IMG/VR virus record: IMGVR_UViG_3300044616_001345
Location: 1 to 27,366 of that record
Origin: a virus
DNA: 27,366 nucleotides
Reading direction: 5' to 3' (one strand)
A program made the position numbers and the translations under genes. The notes below the pieces were generated by a model. The model was given only the letters and a program-made list of their open reading frames with translations. It was not told the DNA's origin and made no database searches. Below are positions 14,828-23,313 of the stretch, one piece after another. How positions within the stretch are numbered: position 1 is the stretch's first letter; every line of letters starts with the position of its first letter.

Positions 14828-17800
14828 TTATTTCTGAATCATCCTTCCGTATGAATTATCAACAGCAACATTATATGCCTTTTTGAAATCTAATTGTGAT
14901 TTTATTTCCTCTACCGTCTTTTCACCAATCTTTATTACAGTTGGTTTATTAGTAGCATCCGATATTACTGAAATCAATGTGTCAAGTTTTTTCTCAACGT
15001 TTGCCATTGATAACATTGGAGATTGATTCTGTGAACCCTGTCCAATCGGCGATGCGAATTGTGGTGTTCCAATAGCATTGGCAGTTGTTGGTGATACAGA
15101 AATAGGATTTGCAGTTTGTGAACCCGTACTCTCTTTACTACCACCACCAAACAATGATGTTATACCACCTACCAACGAACCAACTGCATTTGAAATTTTT
15201 GAACCCACACCACCGCCGGAAACTTTCTCCATGACTTCTGAAAGTTTTTCAACATTCATATTGTTAATTGTATCTGCAAGTATCTTCAATGAATTTGATA
15301 CTTCCAACAAACTCTTTGATATTGATGACATTTTCGATGGTTCTAATGATGTCATCAATTTTTGTATCTGTGCGATTGGACCTTCACCACCCATTAGTTT
15401 ACCAAATCCTTCTGCCAGTGCACTACCACCTATACTTTTTACAAGTCCACTTAATCCGTCACCGAATTGTTCTAATTTACTACCATCTATTTTTCCAAGA
15501 TTATCAGCCATTCCTTTCATAGCAGTTCCAATTCCAACTATACCAGCAACAACAATTCCTATTGTTTTGGGATCAACACTTGATATTATCTTCATCAGTT
15601 GATCTATTGGACTATCACCGCCAACCAAACTACCAAGTGCGTCCAATCCAGCACCAATACCACTTCCTGCACCAAAACTAAAAATTGCATCACCCAACTT
15701 CAGCAATCCATCTGCAACTTTGCCTATGGTCACAGGATCTAATTTAGTTAATGACATCAATTTATCAATAACAGTTACTATACCGCCTGCTATAGCATTT
15801 ATTACTTTTACTATATTATCGCCAACACTATTTATTACTCCAGATATACCATCAAATACTGCCTTTATTATCGGAGCAATTTCTTTTATTGCAGTGATAA
15901 ATACATTTTGAAGTACATCTGCAACTTTTATCAATACAGGCATAAAAGCAATTAAAACTTTACCAACAGTTTCTATTACTTTTTGTATAATTGGTCCTGC
16001 TATTTCAAGTGCTTTTACTAAAACGTTACCAATTATTTCTGCAAACTTCATCAACACTGGAGCGATTGCCCTTATTGCCGGAGCAGCCATGTATAATGCT
16101 GCACCTAATGCAAGAAAGAAAATACTGACTGCAAGAACAACCGGTCCAATAGGTGTCATTGTTCCCAATGATTGCCCTAATCCTTCCAATCCTTTACCAA
16201 GTCCTTTTAGTATTGCCTCGAATGCTCCACCTATACCCTTTCCAATAGATTTTATTGCACTACCCAATCCCTTCCCAAAATCTGCAATCTTTTTACCAAC
16301 AGATGATGCCTTGCCTGCCATCTTATCAGTTTTTTCTAATTTTGCATTTTGTTTATCAAGTAAAGCATCTGATTTATCTGCACCACCTCCACCTAGTTTA
16401 CCCAATGCCTTTCCGGCAAAACCACCCATTTTACCACCGACTTTACTTAATGATCCACCTATATTTGATAAAATAGATTTACCAACATCTATTGCCTTTT
16501 CTTTCATCATGTTCAGACCGGCGCCTATCAATGATTTTGCAGCAAATGCACCTCCTATCAGTCCAACTGCCTTCAATACACTACCGAAACCGGCTTCTGT
16601 TTTTCCAACTGCACCTGTAACATTTTCAACACCGGTTGTCACTTTCCCAACTCCATCCGATACTTTACCTACACTATCTGTTACTTGTTGTGTAGTGTCT
16701 TCAACTCCACCGAATAAAGATAGTATTGATGTAACAGGTCCTAATATACTACCCAATATACTAAACATGGTTTTTACAATAGGAATTATACCTCTTATTA
16801 TTCCAGATATTGAATTTACTATTGTATCGAAATCTCCACCAGCTTCTGCAGCATCCAACATACCATGAACCATTTCAAGAATTGGTGTTAATAGTTTTGA
16901 AAGTTTTTCTTGAACTTTTGTAAGTATGTCTGCCATTCTTTTCTTTATTTCAGCAGACTCTTTCTCTTTTGCCAGTTGCTGCACATAATTTTTATACTGT
17001 TCACTTCCACCTTTTGCCAATTCTGCATTTAATTGAGCCGAGTTCATTGCCTGCAAAGATGTCATTTTTTCTTGACTTATACCTAAATCTTTTAATTTTT
17101 GGGCATTCGTAAGCATCTCTGTCATTTCTTCAACAGACATACCCATTGCCTCTGCCATTGACTTTTGAGCAAGTCTGTTCATTTTGGTAAAATCTTCGAG
17201 TGAACCGGCTTGATTTAATAATTCATCTTGCAATCCAGCAATATCACCCTCTAATGCATACTGTCTTGCTAAATCAAGATTTATATTTTTTCCAGATAAA
17301 ACTCTGGCTTCCATTTCCTTCGTTAAGGATGATTCAATGTCCATTAAACCATCACCAATGTCCTGAACTTTTTTTAGATCATGTCCGAGTGCCTGTGCCT
17401 TCTGAGCAGCTTTTATCAATTCTTGGGTTCCACCTTTAAAAGCAACTGTAACACTTGGTGGTATTTTTGCAAGAACTTTCAACGAGTCTTTTGCAGTCAT
17501 TATACCTTTTCCAAGAGTAGTCGCCTCTTTTGTCAATTGACCCATACTTTTACCGGTCATAGCAGAAATGGATTGTATATTTTTTATTTCATCCCCACTC
17601 AAACCAAATTTTTCACTAAGCACAGTTACATCTTTTACTAACTGTTGTGCTTGTTTATTTCCACTGGCAAGTTGTCCTGCAATATCAATTCCACCCATTA
17701 TCTCGGATGTTGTTTTTATACCCTTAACAACTTCTTTTGAATTTATACCAACTAATTTCATTTGACCTGCTATATCAACGCTAGCATCCCTAAGTGCAAA

Positions 17801-18961
17801 TGCTTCTTTTCTACCTATTCCAAATTCTTGACCTATTTCAGCTGCCTCCTCATCTACCTTACCAATGGCACCTACTAAAAAATTAATAGCAGAAAGTAAC
17901 AAACCAATCCCAAGTGCAGCCAAAAATTTAGGTGCAAGTGAAATCATACTTTTTAATCCACCCAATCCTTGTGAGAACGCATCTTTAAAATTACCGTTTA
18001 ATCCAGACTTGACTGCCTCTGCAAATTTTTTCTTCATTTCATTTGCAGTTTTATCTATACCCATCATCTTATTTATTTTATCTCCGGCAGGAAATTTGTT
18101 TATCAAACTACCTGCACCAATCCCCATACTAGCTATCGAACCTGATATTAAATCAATAGTATCTGCTTGTTTCTGCAGAGCATCGTTTTCGCTCTGTATA
18201 TCCTTAAATCGACCTTTTATCAAATCCAATGATTTTTTTGCCTGATTATATTGATCCTTGGTCATGTTACCACGTTCTTGTTCTAAACTCGCTTCCCTTA
18301 CTTTTATATCAAGAGCCATATCAGATAAATCTAATGCCTTAAATGCTCCGTCTTTTCCTCTTTCTTTTGCCATTTGCAATTTATTTTCTGTGCTTAATAA
18401 GTCTTCCGCAAGAGAACCAGCTTGTGTTTGTGCATTTACGTATCTTGATTGTTGGAGTAAAGTTCCCTCTGCCTCTAATTTCTGAGATTGCAATGAATCG
18501 GTTATTGTCTGATATGCAAGACCCTGTGTTTTTATGTAATCTAATGTTTTTGCACTATCCCCATTGATTGCTTGTATAAGTGCAGATGATGCAGAATGGT
18601 CTCTATTTATATTACCAACTGATCTACTAATGTCCTTAACAGTTGAAGAAAGTTTACCACTTAAATCATTTTGGTCACTAATATATCCAGTGGTTGAATT
18701 GTGTAATTTATTCGTTTCTTGTAATCTTACATAAGACTCTTTATCTATCTTTTCAATTTTTTTTCGTATTTCTTCTTCTTTTTCGATACTATCTGTGCGT
18801 AACGCTTCGAGCTTAATAAGCTTTTCGGTATCAACCACTTCACTACTGATTTGATCGGAAATTTTTTCTTTTAATTTTAAAATTTCTTTTTCAATACCAA
18901 GTCGTTCTTCTGTTAAATCATTTAATTTCGATTCTAATTCTTTATCTTTTTCATTTGCCAT
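14828..18961 (-). CDS. Tail length tape-measure protein
   Basis: This 1377-residue protein is dominated by predicted helix. An N-terminal coiled coil covers about residues 1-85 (Glu/Lys-rich heptads). A long Gln/Lys/Ala helical region follows. Hydrophobic segments lie near residues 345-368 (F-L-A-A-L-G-I-G-L-L-L-S-A-I) and 937-960 (V-S-I-F-F-L-A-L-G-A-A-L-Y). Gly/Ile/Val-rich helices fill the space between. The C-terminus ends in a compact helical tail. This layout and the position right after the tail chaperone gene are typical of tape measures, which span the tube lumen and set tail length. At the usual 1.5 A per residue, 1377 residues imply a tail near 200 nm, about twice T4 (gp29, 590 residues). 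A GGTGAT ribosome binding site precedes the ATG, and the gene lies behind a strong terminator with an embedded motif. The hydrophobic segments may help pass DNA through the host membrane. Confidence 0.85.
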   Translation of the reverse strand: MANEKDKELESKLNDLTEERLGIEKEILKLKEKISDQISSEVVDTEKLIKLEALRTDSIEKEEEIRKKIEKIDKESYVRLQETNKLHNSTTGYISDQNDLSGKLSSTVKDISRSVGNINRDHSASSALIQAINGDSAKTLDYIKTQGLAYQTITDSLQSQKLEAEGTLLQQSRYVNAQTQAGSLAEDLLSTENKLQMAKERGKDGAFKALDLSDMALDIKVREASLEQERGNMTKDQYNQAKKSLDLIKGRFKDIQSENDALQKQADTIDLISGSIASMGIGAGSLINKFPAGDKINKMMGIDKTANEMKKKFAEAVKSGLNGNFKDAFSQGLGGLKSMISLAPKFLAALGIGLLLSAINFLVGAIGKVDEEAAEIGQEFGIGRKEAFALRDASVDIAGQMKLVGINSKEVVKGIKTTSEIMGGIDIAGQLASGNKQAQQLVKDVTVLSEKFGLSGDEIKNIQSISAMTGKSMGQLTKEATTLGKGIMTAKDSLKVLAKIPPSVTVAFKGGTQELIKAAQKAQALGHDLKKVQDIGDGLMDIESSLTKEMEARVLSGKNINLDLARQYALEGDIAGLQDELLNQAGSLEDFTKMNRLAQKSMAEAMGMSVEEMTEMLTNAQKLKDLGISQEKMTSLQAMNSAQLNAELAKGGSEQYKNYVQQLAKEKESAEIKKRMADILTKVQEKLSKLLTPILEMVHGMLDAAEAGGDFDTIVNSISGIIRGIIPIVKTMFSILGSILGPVTSILSLFGGVEDTTQQVTDSVGKVSDGVGKVTTGVENVTGAVGKTEAGFGSVLKAVGLIGGAFAAKSLIGAGLNMMKEKAIDVGKSILSNIGGSLSKVGGKMGGFAGKALGKLGGGGADKSDALLDKQNAKLEKTDKMAGKASSVGKKIADFGKGLGSAIKSIGKGIGGAFEAILKGLGKGLEGLGQSLGTMTPIGPVVLAVSIFFLALGAALYMAAPAIRAIAPVLMKFAEIIGNVLVKALEIAGPIIQKVIETVGKVLIAFMPVLIKVADVLQNVFITAIKEIAPIIKAVFDGISGVINSVGDNIVKVINAIAGGIVTVIDKLMSLTKLDPVTIGKVADGLLKLGDAIFSFGAGSGIGAGLDALGSLVGGDSPIDQLMKIISSVDPKTIGIVVAGIVGIGTAMKGMADNLGKIDGSKLEQFGDGLSGLVKSIGGSALAEGFGKLMGGEGPIAQIQKLMTSLEPSKMSSISKSLLEVSNSLKILADTINNMNVEKLSEVMEKVSGGGVGSKISNAVGSLVGGITSLFGGGSKESTGSQTANPISVSPTTANAIGTPQFASPIGQGSQNQSPMLSMANVEKKLDTLISVISDATNKPTVIKIGEKTVEEIKSQLDFKKAYNVAVDNSYGRMIQK

Positions 18962-18978
18962 TTAGTATCACCAAAAAC

Positions 18979-19013
18979 AAAAAAAGGTTTACATACTATA
19001 AATATGTAAACCT
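18979..19013 (-). terminator. Strong intrinsic terminator before the tape-measure gene
   Basis: An 11-bp perfect inverted repeat, AGGTTTACATA and TATGTAAACCT, encloses a 7-nt loop (arms 18985-18995 and 19003-19013). On the minus strand it runs into seven consecutive T (18985-18979), the classic intrinsic form. It begins just after the stop codon of the chaperone's downstream ORF and separates it from the tape-measure gene. Confidence 0.85.
18997..19005 (-). promoter_or_regulatory. ATATTTATA motif, copy 6, inside the terminator loop (tape measure)
   Basis: The minus strand reads ATATTTATA, spanning the loop and part of the stem of the hairpin at 18985-19013. It ends 35 nt before the tape-measure ATG, the modal spacing. 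Promoter and terminator elements would share the same bases. Confidence 0.5.
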
Positions 19014-19017
19014 CAAA

Positions 19018-19269
19018 TTATTTACGAGAAGATGGTTTCGAGAACTTTGGAGGAGATGCTGGTGTTTTATGTGTTTCTGAATTTACAGCGTTATTTTCTT
19101 CATCCAACTTTTTCTTAACCAATTTTATGTAATAATGCCTCAAATATATTGGAAGATTATACACTTCATCCCAAGTAAATCCACCTTTTCCAAAATAACA
19201 CAAAGAGAATATTTCTTCATGTAAACCTAACTTATACTCAAGTGGTAGGCCAAAAAAATGATACCTCAA
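19018..19269 (-). CDS. Downstream part of a tail assembly chaperone, probably made by frameshift
   Basis: This 83-codon frame overlaps the end of the gp26-like gene by 32 nt and lies in the +1 (equivalently -2) frame. It has no ATG. The only start in the open frame before the conserved part is a TTG at 19269 with poor spacing (GGAG 13 nt away). The product has G-L-H-E-E-I-F-S-L-x-Y-F-G-K-G-G-F-T-W, then Y-N-L-P-I-Y-L-R-H-Y-Y-I, and a Lys/Pro/Ser tail. A helical second chaperone part immediately before a tape-measure gene is the usual place of the lambda gpT-like frameshift extension. The seven T at 19252-19258 inside the overlap provide a slippery site. An independent protein from the TTG is the alternative. 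T4 encodes a separate second hub-assembly protein, gp51, but I see no firm similarity. Confidence 0.6.
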   Translation of the reverse strand: MRYHFFGLPLEYKLGLHEEIFSLCYFGKGGFTWDEVYNLPIYLRHYYIKLVKKKLDEENNAVNSETHKTPASPPKFSKPSSRK

Positions 19270-20104
19270 TAGGTATGTCCATCTCCTTTACCTCACCAGT
19301 AATATCTGAAACGAATGTGAAAGTCATATCGAGATCGGGAGATATTTTTCTCATATACTCTCTTAATGCCCTGGAGTCTAATGCAAATAATTGGTTATCA
19401 ACAAAATCATTTATTGTTGCTCTACCGGATTCACCATCAATTGCAGTAATAATATGTTTGAGTCTTGTTGTTAATTCCTTGTCAATACCATTTTTAACAA
19501 ATGTTTTATTCATAGACTTTATTTCTGATTGTATTTGTTTTTCGATGCCATGTGTAAGTAATCTAAATGTAACGGTTCTTTGTGAATTTGGTAAAGTAAA
19601 ATCAAACTCGTTTATACGAGACTCAAATAAGCTATAATCGACCTCCTTGTGCTCAATTTGAGTTAAATCTATTGTTACTTTTTGTTTATTACCAGTAGAA
19701 AACGGATCATCAATTTCTACCGTATAGTCTTTACCATAACCTAAAATTCTTGCAGCAACCATAATTGCGTTTTTATCACCAACATATAAATCACCATAGT
19801 TCATTGGAGTAACAATCAAAGACTCAAACAATTTGTCCAATACTACACCTTGTTTAATAAGGTTTTGTGATGTTAAAATATCTTCTTCTCTAGCAGTCAT
19901 ATATTTCATTTCGATAAAACCATCTGATAAGGGATGTCCTTCTGGATACAATAAACCCTTTGAAGGCAAAGGTATCATTTCTGTTGGGAAATTTGTTTTT
20001 CTAACAGAAGTTTCTTTGTGTTCAGCAAGAAGTTGCGCCTTAATATCGGCATCCGAAACTGTTTCTTCATTGGCTACATTGTAGCCGGTTGGAATTTTTG
20101 TCAT
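19238..20104 (-). CDS. gp26-like baseplate hub assembly / tail chaperone protein
   Basis: This 288-residue protein matches the T4 baseplate protein (gp26-type) pattern. The core begins with I-P-L-P-S-K-G-L-L-Y-P-E-G-H-P-L (about 44-59), continues with I-E-M-K-Y-M-T-A-R-E-E-D-I-L-T (about 64-78), and later has R-L-L-T-H-G-I-E-K-Q-I. T4 gp26 is 208 residues and acts in hub assembly; in other contractile tails the protein before the tape measure is a chaperone for it. An AGGA ribosome binding site lies 9 nt before the ATG. The frame ends P-I-E-V-S-F-F-W-P-T-T, and the S-F-F-W codons (TCA TTT TTT TGG) form a candidate slip site into the following frame. It lies between the tube gene and the tape-measure gene. 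Confidence 0.75.
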   Translation of the reverse strand: MTKIPTGYNVANEETVSDADIKAQLLAEHKETSVRKTNFPTEMIPLPSKGLLYPEGHPLSDGFIEMKYMTAREEDILTSQNLIKQGVVLDKLFESLIVTPMNYGDLYVGDKNAIMVAARILGYGKDYTVEIDDPFSTGNKQKVTIDLTQIEHKEVDYSLFESRINEFDFTLPNSQRTVTFRLLTHGIEKQIQSEIKSMNKTFVKNGIDKELTTRLKHIITAIDGESGRATINDFVDNQLFALDSRALREYMRKISPDLDMTFTFVSDITGEVKEMDIPIEVSFFWPTT

Positions 20105-20130
20105 AACTTAAATCCTATAACATTGTTTGT

Positions 20131-20146
20131 AATAAAACGTTTTATT
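20131..20146. repeat. 16-bp perfect palindrome
   Basis: AATAAAACGTTTTATT is a perfect palindrome of two 8-bp halves without a spacer. It lies between the ATATTTATA motif (20154-20162) and the start codon of the gp26-like gene. It may act as a binding site for a dimeric protein in the leader, or be chance in AT-rich DNA. Confidence 0.5.
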
Positions 20147-20153
20147 TTACAAA

Positions 20154-20162
20154 TATAAATAT
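20154..20162 (-). promoter_or_regulatory. ATATTTATA motif, copy 7 (gp26-like gene)
   Basis: The minus strand reads ATATTTATA directly after the terminator stem of the tube gene. It ends 49 nt before the ATG of the gp26-like gene. The extra distance accommodates the palindrome at 20131-20146. Confidence 0.5.
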
Positions 20163-20190
20163 GGGTATACCGAAAAATCAGTATACCCGT
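20161..20190 (-). terminator. Hairpin terminator after the tail tube gene
   Basis: On the minus strand, GGGTATAC pairs with GTATACCC around a 10-nt loop (arms 20181-20188 and 20163-20170), with one or two further pairs at the base. The stem is followed by ATATTTATATTTG, so the promoter-like motif doubles as the U-rich tail. A terminator here would isolate the abundant sheath and tube messages. Confidence 0.7.
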
Positions 20191-20227
20191 ATTTCATTTC
20201 AATTTTAATATGATAATACAATTTGTA

Positions 20228-20716
20228 TTAGTATTGGAGGATAGCATAATCATATGCAAGTGTGAGAGAAATCTCAACAAACGCATCATTTGCCCAATCC
20301 ATTTCACCGAATGTTGTTGCAGTAATGAAAGCACCTTTAAGTGTCCATTCTTCAACTTTATCACCAACAGGACCGAGAACATGAAGTGTTATATCTTTCT
20401 TATAGAAGTCAGAATAACCATCACGACCTGTTACAGATTCGTGTGAAAGACGTACCCATTCCATTGTTGCCTGAGCAGCGGATGGTACGATTGGATCATA
20501 CAATTTGATTGTAATATCTTGCCACTCACCCTTTCCCTTTACTTTACGTTTGACGTTGATATGGTCAAGTGTGATTGGATTAAAACTGATGTTTGGTCTA
20601 CCAGCACCTTTTACCAAATATGCAGGAACCCCTTCAATATACATAATAAATCGGTTCTGTAATTTTGGCTCAAACGGGGTAAAAAAGATTTCCGTAGGAT
20701 CGAGTAATTCAGCCAT
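20228..20716 (-). CDS. Tail tube protein, gp19-like
   Basis: A protein of 162 residues, almost the same length as T4 gp19 (163). It starts M-A-E-L-L-D-P-T-E-I-F-F-T-P-F-E-P-K-L-Q-N-R-F and has the tube-monomer pattern I-T-L-D-H-I-N-V-K-R-K-V-K-G, then D-I-T-I-K-L-Y-D-P-I-V-P-S, and a C-terminal strand near A-F-V-E-I-S-L-T-L-A-Y-D. Tube monomers stack as hexameric rings to form the channel within the contractile sheath. GGAG lies 7 nt before the ATG. The gene is directly downstream of the sheath gene, as in T4, and is followed by a terminator. Confidence 0.92.
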   Translation of the reverse strand: MAELLDPTEIFFTPFEPKLQNRFIMYIEGVPAYLVKGAGRPNISFNPITLDHINVKRKVKGKGEWQDITIKLYDPIVPSAAQATMEWVRLSHESVTGRDGYSDFYKKDITLHVLGPVGDKVEEWTLKGAFITATTFGEMDWANDAFVEISLTLAYDYAILQY

Positions 20717-20747
20717 TTATATCTCCAAATTAAAAATTATCATTTCA

Positions 20748-20756
20748 AATAAATAT
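20748..20756 (-). promoter_or_regulatory. ATATTTAT(A/T) intergenic motif, copy 8 (tail tube)
   Basis: The minus strand reads ATATTTATT, ending 31 nt before the tube ATG. It lies 18 nt after the stem of the sheath gene's terminator. Confidence 0.5.
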
Positions 20757-20774
20757 ACATATTTCAAAAAATAT

Positions 20775-20796
20775 GGGGAGAGTATTCCATCTCCCC
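20775..20796 (-). terminator. Hairpin terminator after the tail sheath gene
   Basis: The minus strand has GGGGAGA, an 8-nt loop and TCTCCCC, a 7-bp G/C-rich stem (arms 20790-20796 and 20775-20781). It is followed by ATATTTTTTG, a good U tract. It lies 11 nt after the sheath stop codon. Confidence 0.85.
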
Positions 20797-20807
20797 AATT
20801 ATATCAA

Positions 20808-23252
20808 TTAAGCACCAGGAAACGCAGCACCAGTAGACTGAATGTTAAAATCAAGAATAATAAATTCTGCAGTCTTGGCAGGTTGTAAGAACAACTGTCC
20901 ATAAAGAATGTTGCGGTCAATGATGTCAGGTGTATTATTACTTTCATCCATGATAACACGGAAAGCATACAAACCTTGACGTTGTTGTATTGATTCAAGA
21001 TATGGATTCACAATGTTCAAGAATCGAGTTCTTGTTTGTGATGTGTTTTGTTCAAACACGAGGTATCTTGTAGAAGAAGCAATAAACTTCTTAGCAGCAA
21101 TCAACAAACGGCGAACATTTATACGGTCAAGAGCAGATGGACGACCTTGCAATGTTTTTTGACCCCAAACACATACGCCTGTTGATGGGAAAACTGCAAT
21201 AGGATTAATTCTTGCCTCATATAATGTATCTCTTTCGGCTTGTGTTAATCGTGTTTTTACTTCAACTACTTCGGTTAATCCACCACGATTCAAACCGGCA
21301 GGAGCAAACCATTCGGCTGCAACACGGTCATTAAATGCCATCACACCTGGAAGAACAACAGATGGTGGAACCCAAACTGGTTTATTTCTATCTGTATCAA
21401 TTATTTTAACCCAAGGATAATAAGTAGCAGAATAGTTACTATCGAATCCTTCAACCGTAGATACTGCAGTAGCAATATTATCATTAATACCAATAGAATC
21501 CATAATTAAAAACGCATCACCTCTTTCTTCACAAATATCATTTGCGTATGATGTTATAGGTGAATGCAATGCGTGTAACACACCTGGAATAGCAACGAGG
21601 TTAATATCAAATTCATCTGAATTAGATACTGTATCAAGTGCCTTCTTATAGGATGTATAACCATCTGCACCAGTTGATGATATATTAAATCCTTGTGTAT
21701 TTGCATTTGTTATATGAATACCGGTTTTCTTTTGAAGATTAGGTTTGTGACCATCAAATCCACCTTGGAATGGCAACATAAACTTACGAGTATCGAGTGA
21801 AGTATTACTTGTCAAATTAATAGATCCAGTGTATGGACTTGTTGCTGTTGGGAAATTTGCACCAACACTTTGTGAATAATCTCCTAAATAGAAATCGGTA
21901 TTAGATCCAGTTGTTTGTTTTGTTGAAACAGGAAGTGGTCTCAAATATGAGAAGTTATCTGTTTCACCAAAATCATAATCAAATCCAAAATATACTCGTT
22001 TGTTATATGAAGATGCTATAGTTTGACTTGTTACATAACTAACGGCAGTCGGTTGTGTGAATCCAGTTGGTATAGGTGAACTCAAAGCACGGAATCCAAA
22101 AGGAACGAGATTGGGAGAAGCAGCTGCATTTGCAACGGAATCTGTTGTTTCTACACGAATGTAATTTGATTTGTTTGAATAATCACCATTAATAACAACC
22201 TTTCCTTCATCTGTAATTGTTATGTATCTGTCACCTATAACTCTACCAATATATCTTGGTGAATTAGGATCAAGGTTACATCTGAATTGTTCTACAACAT
22301 TTGGTCTAATATCTTCATCTTGTGTTGTAAAAGGTGTCTGTGGTAATTTAGATTGATCAACAAATCTAATAACTACGTCAAATTCACCATATTCAGAACC
22401 AGCAATTGTTCCAGCAGGTTTTATGTTTGCAATACCAACCTTTACTTCATAATTGGAATGAATACCATGAGAAAGTGTATGGAAACGGAAAAGATCCTGT
22501 GTAGTTGCACCAACTTTTTGAGATGTTACCCAAGGTGTAGATGCCTCTAAATAATCATTCGTGAAATCCCAATCGGAAGGATTGGCAGAACCGGTTTCAA
22601 TTATTATTCTAGTTGCAGGATCAGCAGCCAAAGATGCAGATGCCTTGTTTCCAAAAATTACATAGTTGTAAACAGCATTAGTTCCGTATGGATTGTAACC
22701 GTATAAATCACCAATATATGATGTGCTATTCGGATCAATAGATGTACTAAATGGTGTTCCGTTTTGATTTATTGCATTAGTAAATGATGTATCATCTGTT
22801 AGAAATCCACCAGATACGGTCAATACAAAACTACCACTTGCATTTGCAGAAATAGTTGATTTTGCAAATAATGAATCAGCGTCATCAGTATTAGAAACTA
22901 CAAATGTTGGATGCAAAAATGTAATTAAAGACTTACCCCATGATCCCGTTGCAACTATTGCAAGTGGATGTTCTAGTGAATACCCTCCTGATCCCAATAC
23001 ACGAACTATGGTTGCACTTGGCGCATTATTTAGGTAATTTTTTACTGTGTAGGGTAAATATGATTGTTCATATGTACCACCAAATTTTGTTGTAAAGTCA
23101 CCAAATCCGTTTACAACGGTAGGGACAAACGCAGGTCCTTTTAATGTTGGTCCTATAAGAGCTGCACCAATTGCACCTATACCTTGTGGTAAAAAGGATA
23201 AGTCTTTCTCAATCGTAAACACTCCAGGACTTACAATTCTTTCAGTAGCCAC
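20808..23252 (-). CDS. Contractile tail sheath protein, gp18-like
   Basis: This 814-residue protein is a clear sheath protein. The N-terminus is V-S-P-G-V-F-T-I-E-K-D-L-S, with G-A-A-L-I-G-P-T-L-K-G-P-A-F-V-P and then L-P-Y-T-V-K-N-Y-L-N-N. The conserved C-terminal domain includes W-V-P-P-S-V, R-L-L-I-A-A-K-K-F-I, F-E-Q-N-T and a final strand Q-P-A-K-T-A-E-F-I-I-L-D-F. T4 gp18 is 659 residues; the extra length is probably in the surface domains between about residues 130 and 480, which are rich in Ser, Thr and Asn. It polymerises around the tube and contracts to drive it through the envelope. The start is GTG at 23252, six nt after GGAG. It follows a coiled-coil gene and is followed by the tube gene. 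Confidence 0.95.
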   Translation of the reverse strand: MATERIVSPGVFTIEKDLSFLPQGIGAIGAALIGPTLKGPAFVPTVVNGFGDFTTKFGGTYEQSYLPYTVKNYLNNAPSATIVRVLGSGGYSLEHPLAIVATGSWGKSLITFLHPTFVVSNTDDADSLFAKSTISANASGSFVLTVSGGFLTDDTSFTNAINQNGTPFSTSIDPNSTSYIGDLYGYNPYGTNAVYNYVIFGNKASASLAADPATRIIIETGSANPSDWDFTNDYLEASTPWVTSQKVGATTQDLFRFHTLSHGIHSNYEVKVGIANIKPAGTIAGSEYGEFDVVIRFVDQSKLPQTPFTTQDEDIRPNVVEQFRCNLDPNSPRYIGRVIGDRYITITDEGKVVINGDYSNKSNYIRVETTDSVANAAASPNLVPFGFRALSSPIPTGFTQPTAVSYVTSQTIASSYNKRVYFGFDYDFGETDNFSYLRPLPVSTKQTTGSNTDFYLGDYSQSVGANFPTATSPYTGSINLTSNTSLDTRKFMLPFQGGFDGHKPNLQKKTGIHITNANTQGFNISSTGADGYTSYKKALDTVSNSDEFDINLVAIPGVLHALHSPITSYANDICEERGDAFLIMDSIGINDNIATAVSTVEGFDSNYSATYYPWVKIIDTDRNKPVWVPPSVVLPGVMAFNDRVAAEWFAPAGLNRGGLTEVVEVKTRLTQAERDTLYEARINPIAVFPSTGVCVWGQKTLQGRPSALDRINVRRLLIAAKKFIASSTRYLVFEQNTSQTRTRFLNIVNPYLESIQQRQGLYAFRVIMDESNNTPDIIDRNILYGQLFLQPAKTAEFIILDFNIQSTGAAFPGA

Positions 23253-23287
23253 TATTATCTCCGAAAAATTAAAGAATTAAATTCAAA

Positions 23288-23296
23288 TATAAATAT
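23288..23296 (-). promoter_or_regulatory. ATATTTATA motif, copy 9 (tail sheath)
   Basis: The minus strand reads ATATTTATA, ending 35 nt before the GTG start of the sheath gene. The following bases, TATATTTG, also match the TAnnTTTG form of Bacteroidota -7 promoter boxes, as does the copy 7 site, but other copies do not share that extension. Confidence 0.5.
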
Positions 23297-23313
23297 AATC
23301 AAAAAACATCAAA

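Noticed and set aside
15078-16868. Long plus-strand open frames inside the tape-measure gene
   Set aside because: Their compositions are the complement of Gly/Ile/Ala-rich helices; no start signals or family patterns are seen and all real neighbours are on the minus strand.
23288-23296. Bacteroidota-type -7 box (TAnnTTTG) as proof of host
   Set aside because: TATATTTG occurs at only two of the ten motif sites, so it does not support naming the host.
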